Assembly: GCF_009806985.1 (NCBI RefSeq)
Contig: NZ_WUAX01000009.1
Coordinates: forward strand, 62,001-126,000
Length of the DNA: 64,000 nucleotides
Reading direction: 5' to 3'
Source of the DNA: Halorubrum sp. JWXQ-INN 858
GTDB taxonomy: Archaea; Halobacteriota; Halobacteria; Halobacteriales; Haloferacaceae
Each line of letters starts with the position of its first letter. Positions within the stretch are counted from its first letter, which is position 1. Both the position numbers and the translations under genes were made by a program. Shown one piece after another: positions 8,350 to 16,031 of the stretch. The notes below the pieces were generated by a model. That model was not told where the DNA came from. It did no database searches and saw nothing but the letters and a program-made list of their open reading frames with translations.

Positions 8350-9417
8350 ATGCGCGCCGCGGCCCTCACCGAGTACGGCGAACCGTTAGCGATCCGCGAG
8401 CTTCCCGACCCCGAGCCCGACCCGGACGGCGCGGTCGTCCGCGTCGACGCCTGCGGGGTCTGTCGCAGCGACTGGCACGCCTGGAAGGGCCACGGCGAGT
8501 GGGCCGACGACCGGGTCCCACTGGGACAGACGCTCGGTCACGAGCCCGCGGGCGAGGTGGTGGCGGTCGGGCCGGAGGTCGACCGGTTCGCCCCCGGCGA
8601 CCCCGTCGTCGTCCCCTTCTCGCTGGGCGACGGACGGTGTGGCTACTGCCGGCGGGGCCACGGTAACGTCTGTGCGAACGGTCGCGCGCTCGGGTTCGAG
8701 CCGGACGCGCCGGGCGCGTTCGCGGAGCGGGTCGCGGTTCCGGCCGCGGACTACAACCTCGTCGAGCGCCCCGCGTGGCTCTCCGCGCGCGACGCCGCCG
8801 CGCTCGGCTGCCGGTACATGACGGCGTACCACGCGCTCTCCGAGCGGGCCGGCCTCTCCGGCGGCGACCGTCTCGCGGTCCACGGCTGTGGCGGAGTCGG
8901 GCTCTCGGCGGTCCAGCTCGGCGACGCCCTCGGGGCCCGTGTCGTCGCCGTCGACGTCGACGACGACGCCCTCGACCACGCGCGGTCGATCGGCGCGGAC
9001 GACGCGGTGAACCCCGGATCGATCGACGGCTCGGTCCCCGAACGGATCCGCGAGCTGACCGACGGGGGCGTGGACGTCTCCGTCGACGCGCTCGGGATCG
9101 CCGAGACCTGTCGGAACTCCGTTCGGTCGGTCCGCCCGCGAGGAACGCACGTGCAGGTGGGGTTGACCACGGACGCCGAGCGCGGGTCGGTGTCGCTGCC
9201 GACCGACTGGATGACGCGCTGGGAGGTGTCGTTCGTCGGCTCGCGCGGGATGCCGCCGACGAACTACGACGACCTGTTCGCGCTCGTCGAGGCGACCGGG
9301 GTCGACCCCGGCGCGCTCGTGAGCCGCGAGCTGTCGCTGTCGGAGGTGTCGTCCCGGCTCGCCGCGATGGACGACTACGACGTGCGGGGCGTGGAGGTCG
9401 TCACCGCGTTCGACTGA
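8350..9417 (+). CDS. Zinc-dependent alcohol dehydrogenase (MDR superfamily)
   Basis: A 355-residue medium-chain dehydrogenase/reductase. Catalytic zinc ligands are C38 (GVCRSD) and H64-E65 (GHE). The structural zinc loop has C97, C100 and C108, but the first of the usual four cysteines is Asp94. The nucleotide-binding motif HGCGGVG is near residues 180-186, followed by an acidic strand end (VVAVDVDDD) that favours NAD over NADP. The substrate cannot be assigned from sequence. ATG 8350 has a CGCTTTCACC element about 26 nt upstream. It is co-directional with lctP after a 59-nt gap. Confidence 0.88.
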   Translation: MRAAALTEYGEPLAIRELPDPEPDPDGAVVRVDACGVCRSDWHAWKGHGEWADDRVPLGQTLGHEPAGEVVAVGPEVDRFAPGDPVVVPFSLGDGRCGYCRRGHGNVCANGRALGFEPDAPGAFAERVAVPAADYNLVERPAWLSARDAAALGCRYMTAYHALSERAGLSGGDRLAVHGCGGVGLSAVQLGDALGARVVAVDVDDDALDHARSIGADDAVNPGSIDGSVPERIRELTDGGVDVSVDALGIAETCRNSVRSVRPRGTHVQVGLTTDAERGSVSLPTDWMTRWEVSFVGSRGMPPTNYDDLFALVEATGVDPGALVSRELSLSEVSSRLAAMDDYDVRGVEVVTAFD

Positions 9418-9449
9418 GCGTCGCGACCGCGTTCAGCCGAGTGCGCCGG

Positions 9450-10241
9450 TCAGATGTCCCGACGCACGAACAGCCCCGCGGCGAGGAGGACGAGGAGGAC
9501 GAACGCCGCGAGCAGTATCGCGGCGTCGAGGAACGCGTACTCCTCGCGGACGAGGATCGCCGTCTCGTCGTAGTACCGGCTCGGCGTGACGTAGCCGATC
9601 CACTCGTAGTCGGGGTCGACGTTCGAGGCCCCCTCGACGAGCCAGAGCATGAACACGGCCACGAGCGCGGCCGCCTGCGCGGTCCGTTGGCGGTCGACCA
9701 CGACCGACAGGACGAGTCCGATGCCGGCACAGACCAACAGGTACGGGACGCTGAGCAGGTGGACCATCGTCAGCGCGACGGGATCGAACGACTCGCCGAT
9801 GGACAGCGCGCCGACGTAGACGACGACGCCGACGCCGACGTTCAACACGACGAGCGGGACCGCCAGGGCGGCGGCTTTCTGGGCGATCACCGACTCTCGA
9901 GACACCGGGGTCGAGAGGGTCAGGTCCATCTTCCGGCTCTCGACGTCGCCGGCGATCATGCCGGCGCTCACGTACGCGAAGTAGATCCCGACGAGGACGA
10001 CCCAGAAGAACGAGTACATCTCGGCGGCGATGAACCCCTCTATCGTGTGTATCGCCTCGATCCCGAAGAACTCGATCATCCCCTCCGGGAACGCCTCCAT
10101 GACGCCGTCGAGCGCCTCCGCGTCGTCCGCGAAGTCGGGATAGATGGAGAAGTACAGCACCGAGAACAGCACGAGGACGCCGACGAGCGCGAGCGGGCCG
10201 CGGCGGAGCCCTCTCGCCTCGTTGCGAAGGATGGCGGTCAT
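9450..10241 (-). CDS. ABC-2 type transporter permease (distal paralogue)
   Basis: A 263-residue permease with about six hydrophobic segments, ending LFVRRDI. It is a paralogue of the next gene upstream: both start MTAIL.NE, share the DLTLS.PVSRESVI.QK motif, the SFDPVAL.MVHLL.VPYLLVCAGIG region and the same C-terminal hexapeptide. It lies 27 nt downstream of that copy, in one operon with the ATPase, so the exporter may use a permease heterodimer. Substrate unknown. Confidence 0.85.
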   Translation of the reverse strand: MTAILRNEARGLRRGPLALVGVLVLFSVLYFSIYPDFADDAEALDGVMEAFPEGMIEFFGIEAIHTIEGFIAAEMYSFFWVVLVGIYFAYVSAGMIAGDVESRKMDLTLSTPVSRESVIAQKAAALAVPLVVLNVGVGVVVYVGALSIGESFDPVALTMVHLLSVPYLLVCAGIGLVLSVVVDRQRTAQAAALVAVFMLWLVEGASNVDPDYEWIGYVTPSRYYDETAILVREEYAFLDAAILLAAFVLLVLLAAGLFVRRDI

Positions 10242-10268
10242 CGTCGTCCCTCGGGCCGGCGACGCATC

Positions 10269-11051
10269 TCAGATGTCCCTCCGAACGAAGACGGTCGTCG
10301 CGACGACGAGCAGGACGAGGAACGCCCCGAGCGAAACCGCCGCGTCGAGGAACGCGTACTCCTCGTGGAGGAGGATCGCCGTCGGGTCGTAGTAGTGGCT
10401 CGGGGTGAGTTCGGCGATCCACTCGTAATCCGGCTCCAGTGCGGCGAGCCCGTCCAGCAGCCAGAGCAGGAAGACGAGCCCCAAGGCCCCGGTCCGGGCC
10501 CGTCCCGGGCGGTCGGTGCCGACCGACAGGACCACCCCGATGCCGGCACAGACCAGCAGGTACGGGACCCCGAGCAGGTGGACCATCGCCAGCGCGACGG
10601 GGTCGAACGACTCGCCCACGAGCCGTGCGCCGCCGGCCATCACGGCCAGCATCCCGACGTTCAGCGCGGCCATCGGCACCCAGAGGGCGGCGACCTTCTG
10701 GACGATCACCGACTCCCGGGACACCGGATACGACAGCGTGAGGTCCATCTTCCGCGTCCGGACGTCGTCTGCGACCGTGCCGGCGCCGGCGTAGCCGAAG
10801 TACATTCCGGCAAAGAGGATCCAGACGAACGGGTAGACGTACCCGCCGGCGAACCCCTCGATCGTGCTCAGCTCCTCGAGGCCCATCAGCTCGAGCATGT
10901 AGTCGGGATACGCCGCTTCGATCGCGTCCGCCTCGTCCTTCATCGCCGGGAAGACGGCGAGGAAGACGGCCGCGAGCATGGCGAACACGCCGGTCAGCAC
11001 CAGGGAGCTCCGCTGGTACCCCTTGGATTCGTTGAGGAGGATCGCGGTCAC
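10269..11051 (-). CDS. ABC-2 type transporter permease (proximal paralogue)
   Basis: A 260-residue six-helix permease, product of a tandem duplication with the gene downstream. It starts at GTG 11051, which overlaps the stop of the ATPase gene (GTGA), so translation is coupled. The extracytoplasmic loop after helix 1 is acidic (FPAMKDEADAIEAAYPDYM), as expected for a halophile. ABC-2 permeases of this type export polypeptides, lipids or drugs, or move copper-related cargo; nothing here fixes the substrate. Confidence 0.87.
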   Translation of the reverse strand: MTAILLNESKGYQRSSLVLTGVFAMLAAVFLAVFPAMKDEADAIEAAYPDYMLELMGLEELSTIEGFAGGYVYPFVWILFAGMYFGYAGAGTVADDVRTRKMDLTLSYPVSRESVIVQKVAALWVPMAALNVGMLAVMAGGARLVGESFDPVALAMVHLLGVPYLLVCAGIGVVLSVGTDRPGRARTGALGLVFLLWLLDGLAALEPDYEWIAELTPSHYYDPTAILLHEEYAFLDAAVSLGAFLVLLVVATTVFVRRDI

Positions 11052-12052
11052 GGCCGTTCCCCTCGGAAGCGGCCCTCACGTGACGCGTTCGCTGAGTCTC
11101 CTCCTCGTGGCTCGTCCGCTGGCTCCCCTCTTCGTGGCTCGTTCGCTGGGTCCCGTCCTCGTGGCTCGTCCCCTGACTCGCCCGTGTAGTAGTGTTTGAA
11201 GATCGTCTCCAGCTGTGGGTTCCCGATGTCGACGTCGCTGGTCTCGAACCGCACGAGGTGTTCGAGCAGCGACTGTGCGTCGCCGGTGTACGTGAAGTGG
11301 ACGGCGTCGTCGAACAGCTCCACGTCGATCATGTCGTCCGTGAGGAAGTCCTCCTCGTCGACCGGCTCCGCGAGCTGTACCCGCACCTCCTTGCCGCTCC
11401 GTGCCAGCAGCTCGTCGATGTCCTCGAGGGCGACCAGCTCGCCGTCGCGAATGATGCCGACGCGGTCACACACCTGCTGCACCTCGCTGAGGACGTGTGA
11501 GGAGAAGAAGATCGTCTTCCCGGCGTCGCGCTCCGACTCCAGGAACAGCCGGAGGCGGTCCTGTTTGAGCGGGTCGAGCCCGGAGGTCGGCTCGTCCATG
11601 ATGACGAACGCCGGGTCGTGCATGAACGCCTGGACGATCCCCAACATCCGCCGGTTCCCCGCGGAGTACGTCCCGACCGGCTGGTCGAGCGGCGGCGTGA
11701 ACAGCTCCAACAGCTCCCCGCGCCGTTCGTCGCCCCGCATCCGGGCGAAGTAATCGAGCACCTGCCGACCGGTGAGGTGGTCGTCGAACCCCAGCGTGTC
11801 GGGGAGGTAGCCGATCTCCGATTTGACCGCGGTGAGCGCGCGCCGGTCGTGAACGTCGGCCCCGAGCACCTCGGCCGTCCCGGACGTCGGCCTGATGAGC
11901 CCGAGCAGCATCCGGATCGTCGTCGTCTTCCCCGCGCCGTTGGGGCCGAGGTAGCCGAACACCTCCCCGGACTCGACGCTGAACGTGACGCCGTCGTTCG
12001 CGGCGACGTCGCCGTACCGCTTGGTGAGGTCCGTCGTCTGGATGGCTGGCAT
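11048..12052 (-). CDS. ABC transporter ATP-binding protein
   Basis: A 334-residue ABC-2 exporter ATPase. Walker A GPNGAGKT lies at 36-43 and Walker B VIMDEP at 150-155. The signature motif is degenerate (SAGN for SGGQ, about 130-133). The start is ATG 12052: a GGAGGTGA Shine-Dalgarno overlaps the upstream gene's stop at 12064-12071 at the right distance, whereas the 10-residue longer frame begins inside that gene. The last 35-40 residues are a 9-residue repeat (DEPRGRDPA and variants) encoded by a 27-bp DNA repeat. This tail is not part of the ABC fold and is probably disordered. Confidence 0.92.
   Translation of the reverse strand: MPAIQTTDLTKRYGDVAANDGVTFSVESGEVFGYLGPNGAGKTTTIRMLLGLIRPTSGTAEVLGADVHDRRALTAVKSEIGYLPDTLGFDDHLTGRQVLDYFARMRGDERRGELLELFTPPLDQPVGTYSAGNRRMLGIVQAFMHDPAFVIMDEPTSGLDPLKQDRLRLFLESERDAGKTIFFSSHVLSEVQQVCDRVGIIRDGELVALEDIDELLARSGKEVRVQLAEPVDEEDFLTDDMIDVELFDDAVHFTYTGDAQSLLEHLVRFETSDVDIGNPQLETIFKHYYTGESGDEPRGRDPANEPRRGEPADEPRGGDSANASREGRFRGERP
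11102..11182. repeat. 27-bp repeat inside the ABC ATPase C-terminus
   Basis: Three near-identical 27-mers, with CGTGG marks at 11106, 11133 and 11160, encode 9-residue DEPRGxDxA units. The period is a multiple of three, so repeat-number change would keep the reading frame. Confidence 0.85.
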
Positions 12053-12063
12053 GGATCGGTGGG

Positions 12064-13653
12064 TCACCTCCGGTAGAGCCACACGAAGACGACGGCGACC
12101 AGGACGGCGAGGGCGCCGAATATCACCACCTCGATCGCCGGGAGCCCGTCGTCGGTCGCCTCGGTAACCTCGACGGCGAGCGTGGCCGGACGGGCCATCA
12201 CGGTCTCGTCGTCGGGATCGATGTACTCGACGCCGACGGTCGCCGGATACCGGCTCGCCGGCGCGTCGCCGTCGACCTCCAGATCGAAGGCGACGACCTC
12301 GCTCTCGCCCGGCGCGAGCGCCGGAACGACCGTCGACCGGAAGTCGCTCTCCAGCGGGTCCGCGACGTCGAGCGTCAGGCGAACGTCGCGGACGTCGACC
12401 TCGCGCCGGTTCGTGACGTCGACCCGGAGCGTCCCGCTCTCGCCGGCGGCGAAGCTGGCGTTCACCGCGTCGACGTCGAGCGCGTCGCGGCGCTCGGCCA
12501 CGTCGACGCGTACGGGATCGACCGTCGCCCGGTCGTTGCCCGCCGTCGTTCGGTACTGCGTCGTCACGTCGAGCCGCTGCGGGACGGGGTCCGTTCCGGG
12601 CGGGACGGTCCCTCGGAACCGGAACGTCGCGGACTCCCCGGCCGCGAGCGACCCGACCGCGTACGAGTCCGTACGGGGCTCGATCCGGGCGTCGCCGAGC
12701 GCGAGCCGGACGGCGTCGACGTCGACGGGACCGTCGTTGCGGACCGTTCCCTCGATCGCCCCGACCTCGCCGACGCGGAGCGTTGAGGAGGTGACCGACA
12801 CCGAAAACGACTGTTCGCCGGCCGGGACGACCCCGGCGGTGAGTCCCTCCTGTACGCCCGCGACCCCGTCCGTGTCCGTGTACTCGACGGACGCGTCGAG
12901 CGCGAGGTCGCGCACGTCGACGTCCTCGCGCACGGTGACCCGATGGGCGATCGTGGCGTTCTCGCCGGGATCGAGCCGCTCGACGCGGGCCGTGTTCCGG
13001 GGGGCCTCGCCGAACGACACGTCCGTACTCCGCGACTCGAGGCCGACGACGACGTCGCGGGCGGCCTCGCTCCCCACGTTGGTCACGTTCGTGACGAGCG
13101 ACCCCGAGTCGCCGACCTGGACGTCGCTCTCGACGGTGTCGACCGCGAACCGGGGCCGGTCCTCGACGGTCACGTCGACCGAGGTTCGGACCGTCCGTGA
13201 CCGCTCCTGGACGACGTTCCCCGCCGGCGAGTACAGCGACGTGTGTGAGTACCGGACCCGGACGTCGACGTCGTACTCGCCGGGCTCGACGTCCTCCGGA
13301 ACGGTGACGGAAAGCGGCACGGGCGCGACAGCCCCGTCGGGGACGGTCCCGACGGACTGGCGTCGTGTGTGGACCTCGAACGGGCCCTCGTCCGTGACCT
13401 CAACCGTGACCGCGCGCGCGGTGGTCACGAGGTCCCGCTGCGGGGCGGCGCCCGCCCGGACCTCCCCGTCGTTTGCGACCTGCAGGACGAGCTCGTCGGT
13501 GCTCGCCGCCGTGAGCGTCGACTCCGGGGCGTACACGTCGATCCCGGGCTCCCCGCGGACGAACGACGACTCCTCCTGTGCGACCGCGACGCCCGCGACG
13601 CCCGCGGCGAGGAGGGCGACCACCAACACCACCCCGACGTGTCGTCGCCGCAT
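12064..13653 (-). CDS. Secreted COG1361-like protein with C-terminal membrane anchor
   Basis: A 529-residue protein with a signal peptide (VGVVLVVALLAAGVAGVAVA), about 480 residues of repeated beta-sandwich modules, and one C-terminal transmembrane helix followed by WLYRR. The modules repeat patterns such as VTNVGSEAARDV, DPGENATI and LAAGESATF, typical of CARDB/NPCBM-associated (COG1361) domains. Such proteins are commonly found with ABC-2 exporters and face the cell exterior. It is the first gene of the operon and its stop codon overlaps the Shine-Dalgarno of the ATPase gene. Likely role: surface partner or cargo receptor of the exporter (inference). Confidence 0.82.
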   Translation of the reverse strand: MRRRHVGVVLVVALLAAGVAGVAVAQEESSFVRGEPGIDVYAPESTLTAASTDELVLQVANDGEVRAGAAPQRDLVTTARAVTVEVTDEGPFEVHTRRQSVGTVPDGAVAPVPLSVTVPEDVEPGEYDVDVRVRYSHTSLYSPAGNVVQERSRTVRTSVDVTVEDRPRFAVDTVESDVQVGDSGSLVTNVTNVGSEAARDVVVGLESRSTDVSFGEAPRNTARVERLDPGENATIAHRVTVREDVDVRDLALDASVEYTDTDGVAGVQEGLTAGVVPAGEQSFSVSVTSSTLRVGEVGAIEGTVRNDGPVDVDAVRLALGDARIEPRTDSYAVGSLAAGESATFRFRGTVPPGTDPVPQRLDVTTQYRTTAGNDRATVDPVRVDVAERRDALDVDAVNASFAAGESGTLRVDVTNRREVDVRDVRLTLDVADPLESDFRSTVVPALAPGESEVVAFDLEVDGDAPASRYPATVGVEYIDPDDETVMARPATLAVEVTEATDDGLPAIEVVIFGALAVLVAVVFVWLYRR

Positions 13654-13802
13654 CTACGCAACCTCCGGGACACCACCGGCTCTCGGGCGGGCGGACTCGC
13701 GCCGCGCTCCGCGACTGACGGGGACCATGCCACGGAGTTCTTGTCACTCGGACTTAGCCTTTTGGAGGGTGCGTCTCCCGCTTCCGTCCCGTCGGGAACC
13801 GC

Positions 13803-14681
13803 TCAGTCGCCGCCGAGCGTGGCCCGCCCCGCCGCGTTCGGTTCGGCCGTCCGCACGCTCCACGCGGCGGCCGCGGCGAGCGCGACGGCCCCCGCGATCG
13901 CGAGGAGGTTGACCGTCTGCCACGTCCCCGTGTACAGGACGAGGTCGCGGCCGAGCAGCAGCGTGACGACGAGGAAAGCCATCGATCCGACCGCGAGCGC
14001 ACGGACCCGAGCGGCGTCGACGGCGGTCCCGTTCGCCCCTTCGGTCGCCGAGACGGCGACGGCGAGCAGGCCCAGGTGGGCGCTCAGGGTGGCGACGTAG
14101 AACGCCGCCTGTGCGCCCGGCGAGTAGGTGACGAGCGGGACGGCCCGCGAGAACGCGACGCCCGCGAGCAGTCCCGCAAGCGCGACGCCGAGCCCGATCC
14201 GGAGGAGCCGTGGCCCCGGCCGGGAACCTCCCCACAGCGTCGCCAGCCCGAGCAGAGTGAAGATGACCAGCGCGACGATCAGGTGTGCGGCGTGCGTGGA
14301 GACGGTGTAGCCGCCCGGGACGAGCCCGCCGATCGTGACCGTGACCGCGCCGACGGTGATCTGTACCGGGAGGACGACGACGGCGAGCGTCGCCGCCAGC
14401 CGGGTCCGGCGGTCGAAGTCGCCGGCCCACGTCCACGCGGCGACCCCGATGATGAGGAAGCCGGTGACCATCGCCCACACGCGGTGGAACCACTCGATGA
14501 AGTCGGGGTTGATCGTGAGCGCGGGGATGAGCTGATCCGAACAGAGGGGCCACTGCGCCTGACAGGCCAGCCCCGAGCCGGTCGCCGCGGTGTACACGCC
14601 GAGGGCGAACAGCGTCAGCGTCATTCCCGTCGTCGCCGCCGCGTACCGCCGGAACGTCAGCCACGCGGGCCGAAGACTCAT
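13803..14681 (-). CDS. ctaA: Heme A synthase (COX15/CtaA family)
   Basis: A 292-residue protein with eight hydrophobic helices. It converts heme O to heme A for terminal oxidases. The extracytoplasmic Cys pair is visible as ACQAQWPLC, and heme-ligand histidines lie in EWFHRVWA and in VSTHAAHL, with further polar positions in later helices. ATG 14681 has CTAAGTACG about 28 nt upstream on the minus strand, which suggests a leaderless message. No cytochrome oxidase or ctaB gene lies in this window. Confidence 0.93.
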   Translation of the reverse strand: MSLRPAWLTFRRYAAATTGMTLTLFALGVYTAATGSGLACQAQWPLCSDQLIPALTINPDFIEWFHRVWAMVTGFLIIGVAAWTWAGDFDRRTRLAATLAVVVLPVQITVGAVTVTIGGLVPGGYTVSTHAAHLIVALVIFTLLGLATLWGGSRPGPRLLRIGLGVALAGLLAGVAFSRAVPLVTYSPGAQAAFYVATLSAHLGLLAVAVSATEGANGTAVDAARVRALAVGSMAFLVVTLLLGRDLVLYTGTWQTVNLLAIAGAVALAAAAAWSVRTAEPNAAGRATLGGD

Positions 14682-14750
14682 TGGTTGGGATCGGGCTTCG
14701 GCGTACTTAGACCGTTCGACCGCTCCACGCGGGCGGGAACGAGCGAATGA

Positions 14751-15206
14751 CTACCGGGACAGCTCCGTTCGTGCCTGCCGGGCCGTGCTCGACATCCCGT
14801 CGTTGCCCTCGACGTCCGCGAGCGTCTCGACGGCCTCCAGCTTCCGGATGGCGTTATCGAGGAACGAGCGCACGTCGCCGGTGTACGCGTACACCATGTA
14901 GTCGTCGGTCATCACGTCGACGATCGCCCCGGGACCGAGCCCCTCCGCGCGCAGCTCCAGCACGTAGCGGATGAACTTCCGCTCCGGGCAGCCGCAGTAG
15001 GGGTTCGCCTGGCAGTCGCAGTCGAGGAAGTCCTCGGAGAAGTCGAGGATGCGATCACGGGTCGTCGAGTCGAGCTTCGAGAGCCCGTCGCCGGTGAACA
15101 GCAGGTCGAGCGTCGCCCCCGAGAACGCTCCCTTGGGGACGTTCGTCTCCAGCTGAGAGGCGAGCTGGCGGTGGTTCTTCACGTAGATCTTGTCCGTGAA
15201 CGCCAC
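14751..15206 (-). CDS. Conserved haloarchaeal protein with CxC-x5-CxC motif (DUF5814-like)
   Basis: A 151-residue soluble protein. I recall close homologues across haloarchaea annotated as DUF5814, but no function. Near residue 62 it carries CDCQANPYCGC, a paired CxC motif that holds all its cysteines and looks like a metal site (zinc or Fe-S; inference). The rest is mainly helical (FTDKIYVKNHRQLASQLE, AIRKLEAVETLADVEG). The start is GTG 15206, not GTG 15230: a TTTTAATC element at about 15232-15239 sits near -30 for the former and is too close to the latter. Divergent from tRNA-His. Confidence 0.75.
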   Translation of the reverse strand: MAFTDKIYVKNHRQLASQLETNVPKGAFSGATLDLLFTGDGLSKLDSTTRDRILDFSEDFLDCDCQANPYCGCPERKFIRYVLELRAEGLGPGAIVDVMTDDYMVYAYTGDVRSFLDNAIRKLEAVETLADVEGNDGMSSTARQARTELSR

Positions 15207-15285
15207 AGTTGTCCGTCGATACGCCGCCACGGATTAAAAGGGGCGTGGTCGTCACTCGGTCCCACGGTCGACCGGGAGTCGTAAC

Positions 15286-15292
15286 GGTTATC
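15286..15292 (+). promoter_or_regulatory. TATA-like element of tRNA-His
   Basis: GGTTATC lies about 30 nt before the tRNA 5' end (15321), as expected for archaeal tRNA promoters. Confidence 0.45.
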
Positions 15293-15320
15293 TGTGAAAG
15301 CGGGGTACGTGACGATGCGT

Positions 15321-15394
15321 GTCCGGGTTAGGGTAGTGGACTATCCTTCAGCCTTGTGGAGGCTGAGACGCGGGTTCGATTCTCGCACCCGGAC
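15321..15394 (+). tRNA. tRNA-His (GTG)
   Basis: Cloverleaf folded by hand. G-1 (15321) pairs with C73 (15394), the identity pair of tRNA-His. The acceptor stem TCCGGGT pairs with ACCCGGA. T8 and A9 are canonical, the D stem is GGGT/ATCC, and the anticodon stem CAGCC/GGCTG encloses TTGTGGA with anticodon GTG (15356-15358). The T arm is GCGGG-TTCGATT-CTCGC. No intron and no encoded CCA. G-1 is genome-encoded here, as is usual in archaea. Confidence 0.97.
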
Positions 15395-15442
15395 CTTCTC
15401 CAACGCCCGTCCGAGAAGCGGCGCGGCTCGTCGCCGCCAGCC

Positions 15443-15913
15443 TCACACCTCGTCGCGGTCGGTGTACGTGTACCGACGGGCGATCCGGTCGCCGTCGAAC
15501 TCGTGGAAGTCGGCGAAGCCGAACCGTACGCGATCGTCGCCCTGGACGCCCGAGAACGTCCCGCGAACCGCGACGACCGCGTTCGCGTCGGAGGCGTCAT
15601 CGTCCGTTCCGCTCTCGCCGTCCGTGCCGCCCTCGCCGTCCGTGCCGCCCTCGCCGTCCGTGCCGCCCTCGCCGTCCGTGCCGACCTCAACGACGACGGC
15701 GTCGACTTCGTGTGTGCCGTCCTCGAGCGGCCGATCCTGCTCGTAGAACGCCTCGAACGCCGCCTTTCCCTCGATCGGGGCCTGTCCCGGTCGTTCGTAC
15801 ACCACGTCGTCGGTGAACAGGTCGAACAGCGGCTCGTACGCCTCGTCGTCGACGAGGTCGTAGTAGCGACGGACGAGCGACTCGGGGTCGAGCTCCTCGG
15901 GAGGCACGGACAT
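15443..15913 (-). CDS. SnoaL-like / NTF2-fold protein with Gly-Glu-Asp repeat insertion
   Basis: A 156-residue protein that reads as a ketosteroid-isomerase/SnoaL-like fold: helices in ESLVRRYYDLVDDEAYEPLF, then DDVVYERPG, GKAAFEAFYE, and C-terminal strands VRFGFADFHEFDGDRIARR. The family is diverse (isomerases, hydratases, polyketide cyclases), so no reaction can be given. Between residues of about 77 and 105 a TDGEGG hexapeptide repeat, encoded by an 18-bp repeat, extends a surface loop. ATG 15913 has ACTTATCAGG about 28 nt upstream, which fixes the start. It is divergent from the hydroxyacid dehydrogenase. Confidence 0.75.
   Translation of the reverse strand: MSVPPEELDPESLVRRYYDLVDDEAYEPLFDLFTDDVVYERPGQAPIEGKAAFEAFYEQDRPLEDGTHEVDAVVVEVGTDGEGGTDGEGGTDGEGGTDGESGTDDDASDANAVVAVRGTFSGVQGDDRVRFGFADFHEFDGDRIARRYTYTDRDEV
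15600..15688. repeat. 18-bp repeat in the SnoaL-like gene
   Basis: Three perfect 18-mers (CCGTCCGTGCCGCCCTCG at 15618, 15636 and 15654), flanked by one degenerate unit on each side. They encode GTDGEG-type hexapeptides on the minus strand, in frame. Confidence 0.9.
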
Positions 15914-16031
15914 GTCCGGAACTGTCGACTCCGCCCTGATAAGTGACCCGGCGACGAACCGTCCGATCGGGTCGGGACCCCGGACCGCCGCGACGCGGAG
16001 CCTTTTGAGGGCGGCCGTCGATGACTCGGAC

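Noticed and set aside
8775..11189. Open frame of about 800 codons over the alcohol dehydrogenase and both permeases
   Set aside because: No recognisable protein, and it crosses three genes with clear motifs on both strands.
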